Assembly: GCA_905331475.1 (NCBI GenBank)
Contig: CAJNYU010000783.1
Span: forward strand, 1 to 64,000
DNA: 64,000 bases
Direction of reading: 5' to 3'
From: Rotaria socialis
Taxonomy: Eukaryota; Rotifera; Eurotatoria; Philodinida; Philodinidae
Below, piece after piece: positions 38,380 through 51,741 of this stretch. The notes under the pieces are model-generated. The model ran no database searches and was not told the DNA's origin. It saw only the letters and a program-made list of their open reading frames with translations. How positions within the stretch are numbered: position 1 is the stretch's first letter; each line of letters opens with the position of its first letter. The position numbers were made by a program, and so were the translations under genes.

Positions 38380-40308
38380 TTAAAGTGATATTTCGTCTTC
38401 TTTTGTTCGGCGACTACAAACACTTGAACGTGTCTTAAAACTTGATCGATGACTATATGAACTGAGAGCTGCGTGTCCACCGAGCGCATTTGTCTGATGC
38501 ATATTGATTGGAATATCAAATTCATTTGTTTTTAAATGTTTATATAATACTTCAAATGGTACACTTTCTTGTGAATGACTTAGATGAATTCGACTGTGTT
38601 CATTATTATTTGTAACTGTTGATATTCTCTGGTCCATAATAACATGACTACGTTGATATCTTAATAAATATTTTAGTGCACATCGAAATCGATAATTCGT
38701 ACAAATGAAAACAAAAAATTTATATGAATAAAGTGATAATTCAAATGCTAAACCTATGGTTTGCATATGTGCGTGAGCTTTGAGAAGAACTTCATTTGAT
38801 GATGAATATTCATCAATGCTATTTGATGCAAATAAAACCATTAAACGTAAGAGTTTACATGGTATTGATAAAAATACAAATACAATTGCAAGTGCAAATG
38901 CTGCATTATATGTACGAAGATACTCAGCTATGGGAGAATCATATCGCAGTGAAATATTTTCCGTTTGAGAATAGTGTGAATGCAATTCATTCCATACTTG
39001 TGTACCTTTACGAAATAATAATATTGATAAAATGCATATTATTACTGTTGCTAGCATTAAGCCAAGACCCGTATAGAAAAATACATTAAGAATAACTGCT
39101 GTTGCATAAATTGATTCATGTAAATCAACCATTTCTGCATTCATTAAACAATGACGATGATAAGTTAGATTTACTGTTGAATTTTGTATGAAAGAAAGGG
39201 GTTCATTGTAAGACATCGATTCGATCGGTGGTACATTGAAGAGAGTGAATATAAATAATAGACCACAACTAAATTTAAAGATAAAGATAAAGATAAAGAT
39301 AAAGATCAAAATTGTTTTTGTATTTTTTTTCTTATGCCTATTTTGAAATAAATAATTCAAATAAGTACGGAATGTTTAATTATGTGTGTCTGTGTGTTTA
39401 AACTGACTATATTTATTAATACATTATGAGAACGGAAAAATAAAGTCCTGGATACAGAATTCATTTATTTCATTGACAGAAAAAAAGAATTCATCTTTTC
39501 AAAGAAAACTCTTATAGAAGTTTACACAAATATATAAACTTGCTGAACTTTCATATAAGGAGTAAAATTTTCTCAGTCTATTAACAGATAGGTGATAAAG
39601 TAGAGTATAAAATACAAATAATGATCTACATCTAATTTTCGAAGTTTATAAGATTTCATTGTTCTTAATATCTACACAATTTTAGTATGGACTTGAAATA
39701 ATCATAGTGAAGATTCTTCTTTTAAGCTCTAGATAATTTCAGATGAATAATACAATCGAGAAATATGTTCCAACGTTGAAATAGAAACTATAGAAAATCA
39801 ACAGCTTAATTATCAGTACTTTATTTACTTACACTGCATATTTAGCATTGACAATAGCAATAAATCGATAGAATTTCGAATAAACAAGAAACAATCGATT
39901 AAGAAGTAGTAAAATAATCAACCAATGTGACATTAAAATTGAGACACGTATAATGTATGTTAATAATTTACAACAAACAGTTGATATATTTATTAAACCA
40001 GTCATAATATCATTTTCATTTTTTGGCGATGCTTTATAGCGTATAATTGAATTGATCAAATGATATGTCAATATAATTAAATCAAATAAAGATATTTCAA
40101 CAAGAAAATTTTCAAATGTACGTTTTTCTCCGCCTGATGAATGACGTAATATATATCCATTACCAATTAACATTATACAATTTCCAAATAAACCAATCAT
40201 AAAGAAAAATATTGTTATTAATAATGAACGATATTCCGCTATATTAATATGTTCATCGGTACCAAACGGTGCATGATCATCATGATCAAATGTCCAGTTA
40301 TTATTCAT
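38380..40308 (-). CDS. Rhodopsin-family G protein-coupled receptor (orphan, peptide-receptor-like)
   Basis: Two exons on minus: 40308-39833 and 39337-38380, joined in phase (GT + G), 477 aa. Seven hydrophobic helices are visible. Helix I has the Gly-Asn pair (GLFGNCIML), helix II the conserved Asp (LVEISLFDLIIL), and helix III begins with Cys (TVCCKLL) and ends in NRLF where the DRY motif is expected. Helix IV is LIFIFIFIFIF..., helix VI has the conserved Pro (LSIPCKLL), and helix VII ends with YKFFVFICTNYRFR in the NPxxY region. The N-terminal NNNW is a possible glycosylation site and the second extracellular loop has a Cys for the usual disulfide. The C-terminal tail is Ser-rich. The ligand cannot be told. 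The Asn in place of Asp in DRY is odd and may raise basal activity. Confidence 0.82.
39280..39310 (-). repeat. Hexanucleotide repeat coding for Ile-Phe in helix IV
   Basis: About five tandem copies of ataaag on plus (atcttt on minus) encode repeated Ile-Phe pairs in the fourth membrane helix of the receptor. Confidence 0.85.
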
Positions 40309-41395
40309 GATTTGAAAAAAATATTGTTTTCACTTAATAAGTAGTTGAGATAAATAAAATATTCACCAGTCGCGAAAATTATTGTTAGTCGGATACATGC
40401 GCTACATTAATAATTGCATTTAGTGTTATTATTTTATTGGGTATGCGACAAGAATCTACGCGTTGTCTTTCTCGTGTTCTCTATTTTTCTGCATTCTCGT
40501 TTTTTTTTTGGTTCTTATAAAGCTTATATGATGATAGATAGTGCCCTGATTTGATTATGATGAGCGAACAAGCTGCAGAATTGAAGATTGTTGAATAAAT
40601 GGCGAAAAATATAGTTCAAAGCCGATGCCGCTTATGATTCTAAATTTCGCGTAATTCAGCAGTTTTCCTCCTCGTTGCTTTAATATTTTCTCTGCACAAG
40701 TTTTATTCATTAGTTTTACATGTGATAGACTAGGAAAAAAAGTCGTAGAATTACTGTTGTTATTTTTATTTTTATTTTTATTATTATTGCTATCGATCTC
40801 ATTTTCACTCGGTGACCATTAACTCGTTGCTGTTATTTTGAACGTACATTCAATACTGTTTCGTGATAGGATGAAAAGTAATAGAACACAATATTCGTTC
40901 GGATCTTCTTAGATTCAAAGAATACCAAATAGGAAGAGTATTGATAGCCTGCCATATTGTTGATGAGAAGAAAGTGTTCTTTTATTTTTTCATTGGTGTG
41001 CTTTTTTATTGCTGTCAATAGTCACTCGATCCATTCACATAATACACACATAACCATATCCTGTTTTGTTGTTGATCAATATCATTGATAAAATACAGAT
41101 GTCTTTCAAGTAGATCTATCTCAGTTTGATTAGAAGTGTTTTCCATGCACATTGAAAGGAAAACACAAACGAAAATCATAGATAATGTATACGGTGCATT
41201 GATGCTAACTATAGCATTATTCTATGAATGAATAATAAGATGTAGAATCATTTTCCTTTTCCTTTCCTTTCCTTTCCTTATTTTTTTATTGTCATGATGT
41301 TATTATTGTCATCATTTGAATACCAAACAACCAAATTATGTAGAGAGAAAAAAAACAAAAGCAAGCGAAAAACAAAACATATATAAAGCAGGTTT
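40309..41395. other. Intergenic
   Basis: About 1.1 kb upstream of the GPCR and downstream of cathepsin L. No gene seen. A cctttt/ccttt run lies near 41252-41278, and a TTTATT at 41285-41290 reads AATAAA on minus, about 106 nt beyond the cathepsin stop, and may be its polyadenylation signal. Confidence 0.45.
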
Positions 41396-42731
<1,336 letters not shown>

Positions 42732-42872
42732 CCTATATCGACAAAGTAAAACAAAACAAAAATGCTATTATTAACTATCGAAACCTCGATTTGATTTTCA
42801 TATCATGATTGACTTACCTTATTTTATGCTATAATTGAAGACAGCTGATTCTAACAGCCGTTTCTGGCTCAT

Positions 42873-42880
42873 TTTTATAT
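42873..42880 (-). promoter_or_regulatory. Probable TATA box of the cathepsin L gene
   Basis: A TATAAAAA-type sequence on minus about 55 nt upstream of the 5' untranslated donor at 42817 and about 140 nt upstream of the ATG. The spacing fits a short first untranslated exon. Confidence 0.45.
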
Positions 42881-43061
42881 CCTAATTTTATCTTATTTCA
42901 CAGGTGTTTCAATATTATTATCTCCCATTGTAGGATGCCTTGTCATTATAATCATTCATTGTCATAAATTTATCGATTTTTTTTTCTAGTATCACATATT
43001 AACCCAGCAAAAAAATTCGATGATTACGAAAGACCGTCATCAAAGTGAAGGCACATTTTCT

Positions 43062-43067
43062 TTTATT
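43062..43067 (-). terminator. Polyadenylation signal AATAAA
   Basis: AATAAA on minus 71 nt beyond the stop of the coiled-coil gene ending at 43138, in the 407-nt gap before cathepsin L. Confidence 0.5.
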
Positions 43068-43137
43068 TGTACCCAAAAGAAAAGACGAAAAAAAGAAGAA
43101 GAGTCTAGAATGATTCTGTTACACACATAGAATTATC

Positions 43138-44764
43138 TCATGATTCAAGGACATTTTCGAATGAATATGCATTTGATGTTGATCCAGCTTGTCCTGCGCC
43201 ATTCATAGATTCCAAAGGTGTTCGCTTGGATCCGCCGTCTAACATGCGTTCCATTTGTCGAATTGTATGTTCATTCTTAATCATTTTATCTTGTAGTTGA
43301 TGGCGTTCATAGCCCAAATTCGTTAGAACAGAATCTTTTTCAATTAATAATTCTTTGATTCGTTGATTTTCACCTAGTGTATTAGCATGCATTTTGCGTA
43401 ATTGTGTTAATTGATCTGTTAGACCCATCAAGGCATCTTGCATTTTCATAGCTTCTTCATTTTTCATGAATGCATCGACAGATTTCAATTTTTCAAGTTC
43501 AAGTGCTAAACGTTTTTGTTTTGTATTTACAGAAACAAGTTGTTTAGCAAGAAGATCATTTTCTTTACGATATCCATTCTAGAAATAAAGAAAAAACAAA
43601 ATATAATTATATTTTATTTTTATCATCATTCAATATTATGTTTCATTGTCGTTTTTTTTTCTTTTAATACATACAACATATTCAAGTAACTGCTTATTTT
43701 CACTATTCAAATGATCACATTGTTTACTTTGACCATGTAATTGTTCCATAGCTGTTTTATTTTGTATCTGAAGTTCTTTTAATTTTTGCATCAATAATGC
43801 TAATTTATTTTTACTATCAGCATCTAATACATCACGTTCATTTTTAACTAATGTGAAACGTTCTTGTAGCATAGCAGCATTTGCTTCTGAACTGAAATCA
43901 TATAAAATATAGATGAATAATATTCGTTCATACTTATTCTTTCTTACCGTCTTAAATCCACTTGTAAATTATTTGTTCGACCATTTAAAAAGTCAACTTT
44001 TTCATCGGCAGCTTTTTTTCCAGCAGCTAATTCATTTACCTTACCATTCAATCGTGCAGTTTCTTTTTCAAGTGAATCTCTCGCATAAACAGCTTTAGTT
44101 AATTCTTCTTTGAGTAATGTTGCATCTCGCATAGATTTTTCTAAATTTTGTTTAGCTATGTAATATTTTTCTTTTAATAGTTCAAGTTCATTTATTAATG
44201 CTTGATTTTGTCCTTTTAAATCTTCATTATTACGTGTTAATGTATCAATCATTAAACGCATTTCTCGATCTGCCGTTTTAAATCTAGAAAAAAATAAAAC
44301 AGAACAAAAATAAAGAAGTATTTCCTACTTAATGATTTTTTTTTCTCTTAATTTTACCGCTCTTCCATACGACGATAGTCTTCAACAATTTTTCTTGTTG
44401 TTTCATATTCACGTGCTAAACGATCTAATTCGGTTTTTAATGTTTGATTATCTTGTTCAAGTCGTTGATATTTTGAACGAATTTCGCCCAGACGATTACG
44501 TGCCAAATACATTAATTTATCGTGTTTATCTTGTAATTTACCCAATTCAACACCTAGTGCACCATTTTCTTCGGTTAAACGTTCATTTTGAAACCACAGG
44601 TCATAATTTTCAGCTTTAAGTTGTACTGCTTTTGATATAGGTTGTTTACTCATTATATTGATTCCAGAATTTCGATTAATGACATCTTGACTTACTTTCG
44701 GATTTGTGACACGATATTCAAGATCAGAAAATGGATCTGTTCGTTCATCTGGATTGGAAGCCAT
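43138..44764 (-). CDS. Coiled-coil protein, 466 aa, unidentified
   Basis: Four exons on minus: 44764-44358, 44283-43948, 43891-43675, 43578-43138, phases consistent. After about 45 mostly polar residues (MASNPDERTDPFSDLEYR...) almost the whole protein, residues about 48-440, is heptad-patterned and rich in Leu, Lys, Glu, Gln and Arg (for example LTEENGALGVELGKLQDK, LKGQNQALINELELLKEK). A long, probably parallel coiled coil is expected. The last 30 residues are Ser/Gly-rich. There is no kinesin, Golgi-targeting or calponin domain. Structural roles at cilia, centrosome or cytoskeleton are possible, but nothing in the sequence decides. A T-rich acceptor-like AG lies 15 nt before the ATG, so a 5' untranslated intron or spliced-leader site is likely. 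Confidence 0.85.
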
Positions 44765-47700
44765 GTAATAATGATAACCTAAATATGAAAAATAAATAGA
44801 AATAGAAATCGAACTTTATTTAAATCAAACGAGAAAAAATTATAAGTGGAATCACATACGTGGCTCCATTTGATTTTCATTTCACTCTTATTAAAATGAA
44901 ACAGATTTGCACCTACTGATTTTTTCATGCAATAATGAAAACAGAAGGGATTCTCTGTCATTTATTAGAAGAAAAAAGCGTTTGAAATCAACTATGGAGT
45001 CTCTAATCATTCAATTCGGTTACCTATGCGTGTTCTTCTTTTCTCGTCGTTTGCCACCAACAAAAAAATTTATTTAAAAAGCAAATTTCTCGATTTTTTT
45101 TCTCTCTCTCTTTACTCTCTTTCTTGTATACGACAACTCTAGTGAAGTAAAGACAAAGAATGAATGGCTGCTTAGTTGCTGCAACATTCAAACAAATCTT
45201 AAAAAAATTGAAACGGCTTCGTTGACAAGAATAGAAGAAAAAAAATGAAAGGTTGTCGATGGTAGCCAAAAACAAAAAACAAAATAAGCTAACATTAAAA
45301 TAATTTTTCTTCAAGTTAAGTGGTATATTTCATTATGTGACATCAACAGAGTCAATAATGAAACTTCAAATGTGAATTTATATATATTTATATATACATA
45401 TATGATCAGACATTGAGGCCAAACAAGAAGACGAAATTTGAGACAAAAGACAACGATTTACAAGTGAATACGAAGAGATAGCCTCTTTAGCGAAGAAAAT
45501 TTAAATAGTGGAACAAGAACAATCATAGAAGTATGCGTAAATGGTCGGTGAAAAATACAATTATAATTTGTGAGGTATATGTCAAAGGACACAGAAGCTC
45601 AAAAACAGTATATTTTGATAATGACACATATTGCCTTGAGAATAATGAAAGTCAAATTCTCATTTTCTTCATTTGATTACTAGCAGTAATATTCCGAATG
45701 GTACTTAATTCGTTTTCAAGTAATAATGAAGATAGTGAATTAGATTTTGATATTCATAGGTAAAAATAGGAATACTGCAGACTCTAATTTTTCATTCTTC
45801 GAAGAAAATCACAAGGTAAAAATTATTAATCAATTTTATAGTGTTAACAGTAGTTGTAAATTGACATTTTTTTAAGGAAGAGAAAATTTGTAATAGAAAG
45901 TAAATTTTTCTTTTGTTTTTGCAATTCTTCGATCGGAGAAAAATATGTCTATTAAAGAAGGTGTGAAATGTTTTTTTGCTATAATAAAATCATAGCCGAT
46001 GAAATCGCCTTTACCTATAGTTATTGATGGAATTCACAGACTTTAACAACATTTATTCCCATTGATAGACAATCGATCATAGCCCGCCAGATGTGGATCA
46101 AATCATTTTTTATTATTAATAATGGCCTGAGAAATCTATCGGATATAATGATCAATAATTTTTTTTAAATAAATCAGAGGAAATGATGTTATGTTTTCGG
46201 GGCGATTAGCCTATTGTAATTAGAAAACTTCATTGAAAGTATTAAAATGTCTTTCGGCTGTATTCGAAAGTTTTTTTTATATCCCAACACCCACCTTCAC
46301 ATATGACATAATTCGTATTGGTATAGTATTATACGAAAGAGAAATGAAATTCATTCAGTACTTGCAAATGTAATCGATAGTATTTCTTGTTCTTGAATCT
46401 AAATTAATTTCATAGTTTTCAATGAGTTTCACTTTTTATTTAGATTTGAGTTTTTTTTAAACATTAATATATTTTGCAGCATCATGAACTTATCTCAAAA
46501 CAATAGCATACACATAGAATCATCATAAACTATATGATAACTATAAACGATGGACTGAGTATTTCAAATCAGAAACATCTCTGTAAATTTCTTGTTGGAA
46601 GAGAATATAATATGGATAATGCTATTCTTTAATTCTTGATTAACATTCTTTGTATGATTCTGTAGCAGGATGATGCATTCAGAAGAAAACTATTGCGAAA
46701 CGAAATAATTCGTTTTCGTTGTCAAATGAATATTAGTAGATATTCATCATTACTATGTCTCTATGATAAAAATAAAACATTATTATCGATCATTCTCGAG
46801 ATAAATGCTTATTATATTTTATCGCGATAGACTTTTTTTTGCTTCACTTGTAACTATTGACTGAACGTACACTTGGATACAACATGAAGTCCCAATAGTT
46901 TACGATCAATCGTAGTCGTATATAAACCAACAAAACTTACACTAATTATTTCATACTATAGTAAGTTTTAATATAAAAACAAATGTATTAATTATAGTAT
47001 TTTTCCAAATTGAAGAAAAACTTCTCATGATGATAATACATTTAGTACAAGAAAAAAGTACCAATCATGAATGTATGATTCAATGTGTGAATTATGTGTC
47101 TTCGAAAATTATGTAGACAAATACAATTACGAATTATTCCATGTCTATATGAAATATCTTTTATTTCATTGAACTATGTATAATCATTGATATCTTTTCG
47201 ACTTCTTGTTAGCTTGCCTGATTCTTATCGAAATTTAATATTCATCGAAGCAATCCTACACATTTGGGAATAGTTTATGGAGAACTAGTGACGTTGAATA
47301 TTTTTCCATATTAGATAGACCATTTATTTCGAGTGAGAATGACCCAATATACAATCAAAAGACATAGATTTTCATTTTCGGATTTCAAGTGTTCTTATCC
47401 TGTATTTATACTGATTATCGTAAGAGAAATTCAAGATCAACAAAACTTTGTATAGATTGTCAGAGTTGTTTTGACCAAGTTTCACATCGAGATGGCCGAT
47501 ATAATTTATCAAACAATTGAATTCTATTTGATTAAACAGTTCATATTACAGAATTGCACACGTCTTATTCATGGAGCACCTTCAAGTTCTACATCAATAT
47601 TGAGGATGAACTCTACGGAGATGATTATTGACTAATAAAACAATAAAAATTTTAGTTTTATTGCGTTTTTCATATGCCAAGATTGATGTGGCTTTATGAT

Positions 47701-48150
47701 TGTACACATGTAAAATTAGAGAAACAATTGAATTTTAGCAACATTACTGATATTCAGATTTAATATTTATTAATAACATCAAATAAATGTTTAAAGAATG
47801 AGTATCAAAAATAGATCATTATTATAGTACGACTTTTTTCACGGGTTCATTCATATTTCGATCCAAAAAGGAATACATAAAAATGACGTGCAATAAGTTT
47901 AGCTCTTCCATCAAATGACTCTTATGTATTTCATTTATTTACAATGTAGCGTCTGTACCTAGTTTACTTAGTAAACTAGAAAGCATAAAATTGTCAATGT
48001 TGTTTTTATTAATATTACCATATTTAGTAAGAGGCACATTTGCCGATTATAATGCACCTGTCTCTTTTATTCAATGCACTTTTGATAGTCTTCAGAAGAA
48101 AACAATCCAGTAAAAACATGCACAAAACAAAAAACAAATCAAAACCAAAT
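44765..48150. other. Intergenic, no gene seen
   Basis: About 3.4 kb of AT-rich sequence between two minus-strand genes. Minus frames such as 44779-44961 and 45024-45314 are Phe/Lys-rich by composition only. I see no repeats or exons that I can support. Confidence 0.45.
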
Positions 48151-49173
48151 TTATGAACTATTGCAATCTGCTTGTTCATTTTGATTAGTAGGCTTCTCGT
48201 TCTTATTCTGAGAACCTTGATTATCGCATACGTTAATAAATTGTTTCGTTGAAAATATTTCATCAAGTTCTACTGATAATGGTACAAATGGTATTAATTC
48301 AATAGCGTTATCATTTATATCAGGTATGCTTCGTAAACTATCTGATAAATCCAAAAGATCTTTATCAGTAATATGTTTAGCTGATAGTTTCTTTTGAGCT
48401 GTTTGAATGAATAAAACAAAATCTTCAAATTTTTCACTATTATCAAAATCGACTTCTTTCCAAAAGGCTTTATCACTTGAATTTTTTCGTTCATTTAATA
48501 CTTGTAAAGCTTGATCACGTTGTTGTTCAATTTGATTTTTAAAACGTTCAGCATAATTTTGAATTTGTTGTCGGATATCATCGTATTCTTCAAATATTTT
48601 ATTCATTTCCAATCGTTTTTTATTGATTAAATTAATACGTGTTTCAAATAAATCTAATTGTAATTTACTTTCACGATGAACATCCAATAGATGTTCTCGT
48701 CGACATGTTTCACAAAGCATGAAATGACAATGTTTACATATTTTTAACATTTTCAATAGACCACATGTATGACAACGTGCTTGATGCATTGCATTCGATT
48801 GAGTTTGCTGTCCTTGACCAAGATTCAATTTTGATGTATCTAATGCTTCACAAAGTTGTTTAAGTACAGGATTAATAATTAGCATTGCACCCAAATGTTC
48901 ATATGAATGAAAATTAAGTTGATATTTACAATAGGGACAAAGAATGAAATAATTCGGTACTGTTGTATTTTTATCGTTATTACGAGCATAATCAAGTAGA
49001 CATGGACGACAAAATGAATGTGCACAAGGCAGACAACACGGAGATGTCATACGAGAAAGACATATGCCACACATCAGAAGTTGATTGAAGAAATCATCTT
49101 TTATACTAGGCGATGATGATACAGATTCGGATATATTTTCTGTAGAATCTATTGATGAATATTTAGAAGCCAT
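48151..49173 (-). CDS. RING finger and B-box protein (TRIM-like, short)
   Basis: One uninterrupted coding exon, 340 aa. The RING finger is complete: Cys35, Cys38, Cys50, His52, Cys55, Cys58, Cys79, Cys82 (C3HC4). A B-box of type-1-like spacing follows: Cys134, Cys137, Cys146, Cys149, Cys154, Cys157, His161, His166. Next comes a coiled coil (residues about 170-235, IRQQIQNYAERFKNQIEQQR). This RING-B-box-coiled-coil order is that of TRIM E3 ubiquitin ligases, so E2 binding and ubiquitin transfer are expected. There is no C-terminal SPRY, NHL or filamin domain; the last 100 residues are acidic and unremarkable. A strong acceptor (tttttttcag) lies 11 nt before the ATG, pointing to a 5' untranslated exon or trans-splicing. 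Confidence 0.88.
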   Translation of the reverse strand: MASKYSSIDSTENISESVSSSPSIKDDFFNQLLMCGICLSRMTSPCCLPCAHSFCRPCLLDYARNNDKNTTVPNYFILCPYCKYQLNFHSYEHLGAMLIINPVLKQLCEALDTSKLNLGQGQQTQSNAMHQARCHTCGLLKMLKICKHCHFMLCETCRREHLLDVHRESKLQLDLFETRINLINKKRLEMNKIFEEYDDIRQQIQNYAERFKNQIEQQRDQALQVLNERKNSSDKAFWKEVDFDNSEKFEDFVLFIQTAQKKLSAKHITDKDLLDLSDSLRSIPDINDNAIELIPFVPLSVELDEIFSTKQFINVCDNQGSQNKNEKPTNQNEQADCNSS

Positions 49174-50636
49174 GAGAGTTTGATCTGAAAAAAATGAATA
49201 TCGAGAAGAGCTAGAGGTAGCTATTTAGTTACAAACTGTTTTTCAAGTTTGTTTCAATAATCATTTGATGTTTTGTTCAAAAATAATTTCATCAGCAAAG
49301 GTTTATGTTGACAATGATTATGCATAAGTGATATTAGATATCTCATTTTACTATTATAGTAATACTTCTTTCGATTTAGTATATTAACACACGAAGCGCG
49401 GATAAAATTGTTTGTTTTTTGTCCAGTTATTCAGTGTGTTTTTATACAGATATCTGTTTTGTTGAATACAAACGATTATCATAGTAGATTTATCTGTTCG
49501 TTAAATATTAGCACTTTTAAAACAATTAGTTAATGATCATGATTATTCTCTCAGAAATAATTTTTTTTTAGCTTCTTACTGTCATTTATATCAAAATTCT
49601 TGTAGAATATATTGTATCATATAAGGGCCTCTCCGCGAGTGATTGCCCACAGAAGTAATGCTTCAATTTATAATCATTTATATGGATGTAAATATATGAA
49701 ATCGTTTAATTGTTAATATTTATCTGATCAGAAATGATCCTGAAATTTCCTAATAAGAAGTTGTTCGTTTGCTACTATTGAACTAATGTACGCTGTAAAA
49801 ATATTAGTAGCATTGAATAGGACAATTTTTGACTTTTGGTTAGTGGATGTAGGATTCTAAGCATTTTTCATTGTAATGCTGGACTGCAATTTAACTTGAA
49901 ATTCAATCGAAGTAATTTATATCTTTTTTAGTGATTTTTAACAAATGAATGACGAATTCTTCATTCTGTTAATTTTTAACACTTTACTCACGACTTTCCG
50001 ATAGGTTTAAAACATGATATTATATTCGAATAAACTTTAGTCACAAGAACATGAAAGAAAAAAACCTTCCTCTTCAAATAAGTTCTTTTCAAGGAACCAA
50101 AAAACATCTTTCGAATCAATTTTATCTAAATTTTGAAAAGTCTCTTTTTCTTTCTGATCTACAATAGTCAATGACAAACATGAAATAAGAATATATCGAT
50201 ATCAAAAAAGCCTTTTTTGTTGTTGATTATCGTCGTCATCATCATCATGATTTATAACAGCATAACATACGATAGTGAAGACAATAGTAATATGATGATG
50301 TCGATGAAGAGCAATGTCTATTCTTCTACTATGTTATTGAATGTTGTTGCTGCTGTTGTCTTTGCTTTCTATCACATCAGTACAAAGAAAATGATACGTA
50401 TTCTATTTATATATAGATTCGGAAATCAATCCGTTCATTTTATAGGACAAAAGAGAAACTTGGCAAATAAAGTGCTGCATGATATTAGTGTCAAAAATTC
50501 TATTCTTTTACGCCGACAAACAAAAAAAAACACTAGAGATATAAGGAACAAGAGAGCAAAATCGCAAAATGAATGTAAATTTTTTTCTAAAATAGCTAAT
50601 GTGCGAGCTTTAGATGAGCTATCGCACTCACTGTGC
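49174..50636. other. Intergenic
   Basis: About 1.5 kb between the SUCLG1 3' end and the TRIM-like 5' end. The plus frame 50217-50675 is low-complexity (Met/Ile/Lys-rich) and overlaps the SUCLG1 stop; I do not take it as a gene. Nothing else seen. Confidence 0.45.
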
Positions 50637-51741
50637 TTATTTTCGACTTATTGGATGATCTTCACCTTTCATTAACTTGTACATTAATTGACCCATTTTA
50701 GCTGGAGAATCACTAACGTTAACTTTTGCATCTTTCAATGCTTCAATTTTACTTTCAGCACCACCTGATTTACCACTGATAATGGCACCAGCATGGCCCA
50801 TACGACGACCTGGTGGAGCTGTTTGTCCAGCAATAAAAGCAACAACAGGTTTGGCGTTTGCACCAGTATTCGTTTGTTTAAGATATTCAGCAGCAGCTTC
50901 TTCAGCATTACCTCCAATTTCACCAATAAGAATAATACCGGTTGTTGCTGGATCTTTTAAGAATAAATCAAGACAATCGATGAAGTCGGTACCATTAAAT
51001 GGATCACCACCAATACCAACACATAATGATTGACCAAGACCAACTTGACTTGTTTGATGTACAGCTTCATACGTCAATGTACCACTACGTGAGACAATAC
51101 CGATTGGACCAGGTCGATGTATATGACCTGGCATAATTCCAATTTTGGATTGTCCAGGAGCTTAAAATTGAAATTACGATCAAAAATTTATTTTCAATAA
51201 TTGTATGACACTTACCAATGACACCTGGGCAATTGGGTCCAACAAGACGAGATTTGTTTTGTCGTACAAGTTGATGTTTAACTTTAACCATATCGTGTTG
51301 TGGAATACCTTCTGTAATGCATACGATTAAACCAATGCCAGCATCAATTGCTTCGAGAATAGCTTCAGCAGCACCTGGAGGTGGAACATAAATAACTGTA
51401 GCAGTTGCACCAGTCTCTTTCATGGCCTCATGCACATTTTTAAAAACGGGTAAACCTAAATGTTTAGTGCCAGCTTTTTTTGGACTAACACCGCCCACTA
51501 ATTTTGTTCCATATTCGAGTGCTTGTTGTGAATGAAATGTACCCTGTTTACCAGTAAAACCTTGGCAAATTACACGTGTTTCACGGTTGATATATAAATT
51601 TTTTCGTGTTGAGTCATAAATTGATTTATCATAAGTTGTTTGATTATTCTGTTGTTGACTTGAACTAAGTATAGCACTTGTTTGAATGAAACGACATGAC
51701 GGTGTCGAAATTAATGAAGCGAAAATACGCTTTGATAACAT
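50637..51741 (-). CDS. Suclg1: Succinyl-CoA ligase (ADP/GDP-forming) alpha subunit, mitochondrial
   Basis: Two exons on minus: 51741-51216 and 51160-50637, 349 aa, nearly the vertebrate length. Residues about 1-30 ([18 protein letters not shown]...) look like a mitochondrial targeting peptide. The CoA-binding Rossmann domain has [12 protein letters not shown] and the ligase domain [30 protein letters not shown] and GEIGGNAEE. His298 in [12 protein letters not shown] is the phosphohistidine that carries phosphate between the nucleotide and succinyl-CoA. With a beta subunit, encoded elsewhere, it makes the substrate-level phosphorylation step of the TCA cycle. An acceptor-like aattttag lies about 20 nt before the ATG. 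Conservation is very high, so confidence is near certain. Confidence 0.97.

Noticed and set aside
50217-50675. 152-codon plus-strand open frame
   Set aside because: Low complexity and overlaps the antisense of the SUCLG1 stop region; nothing recognisable in it.
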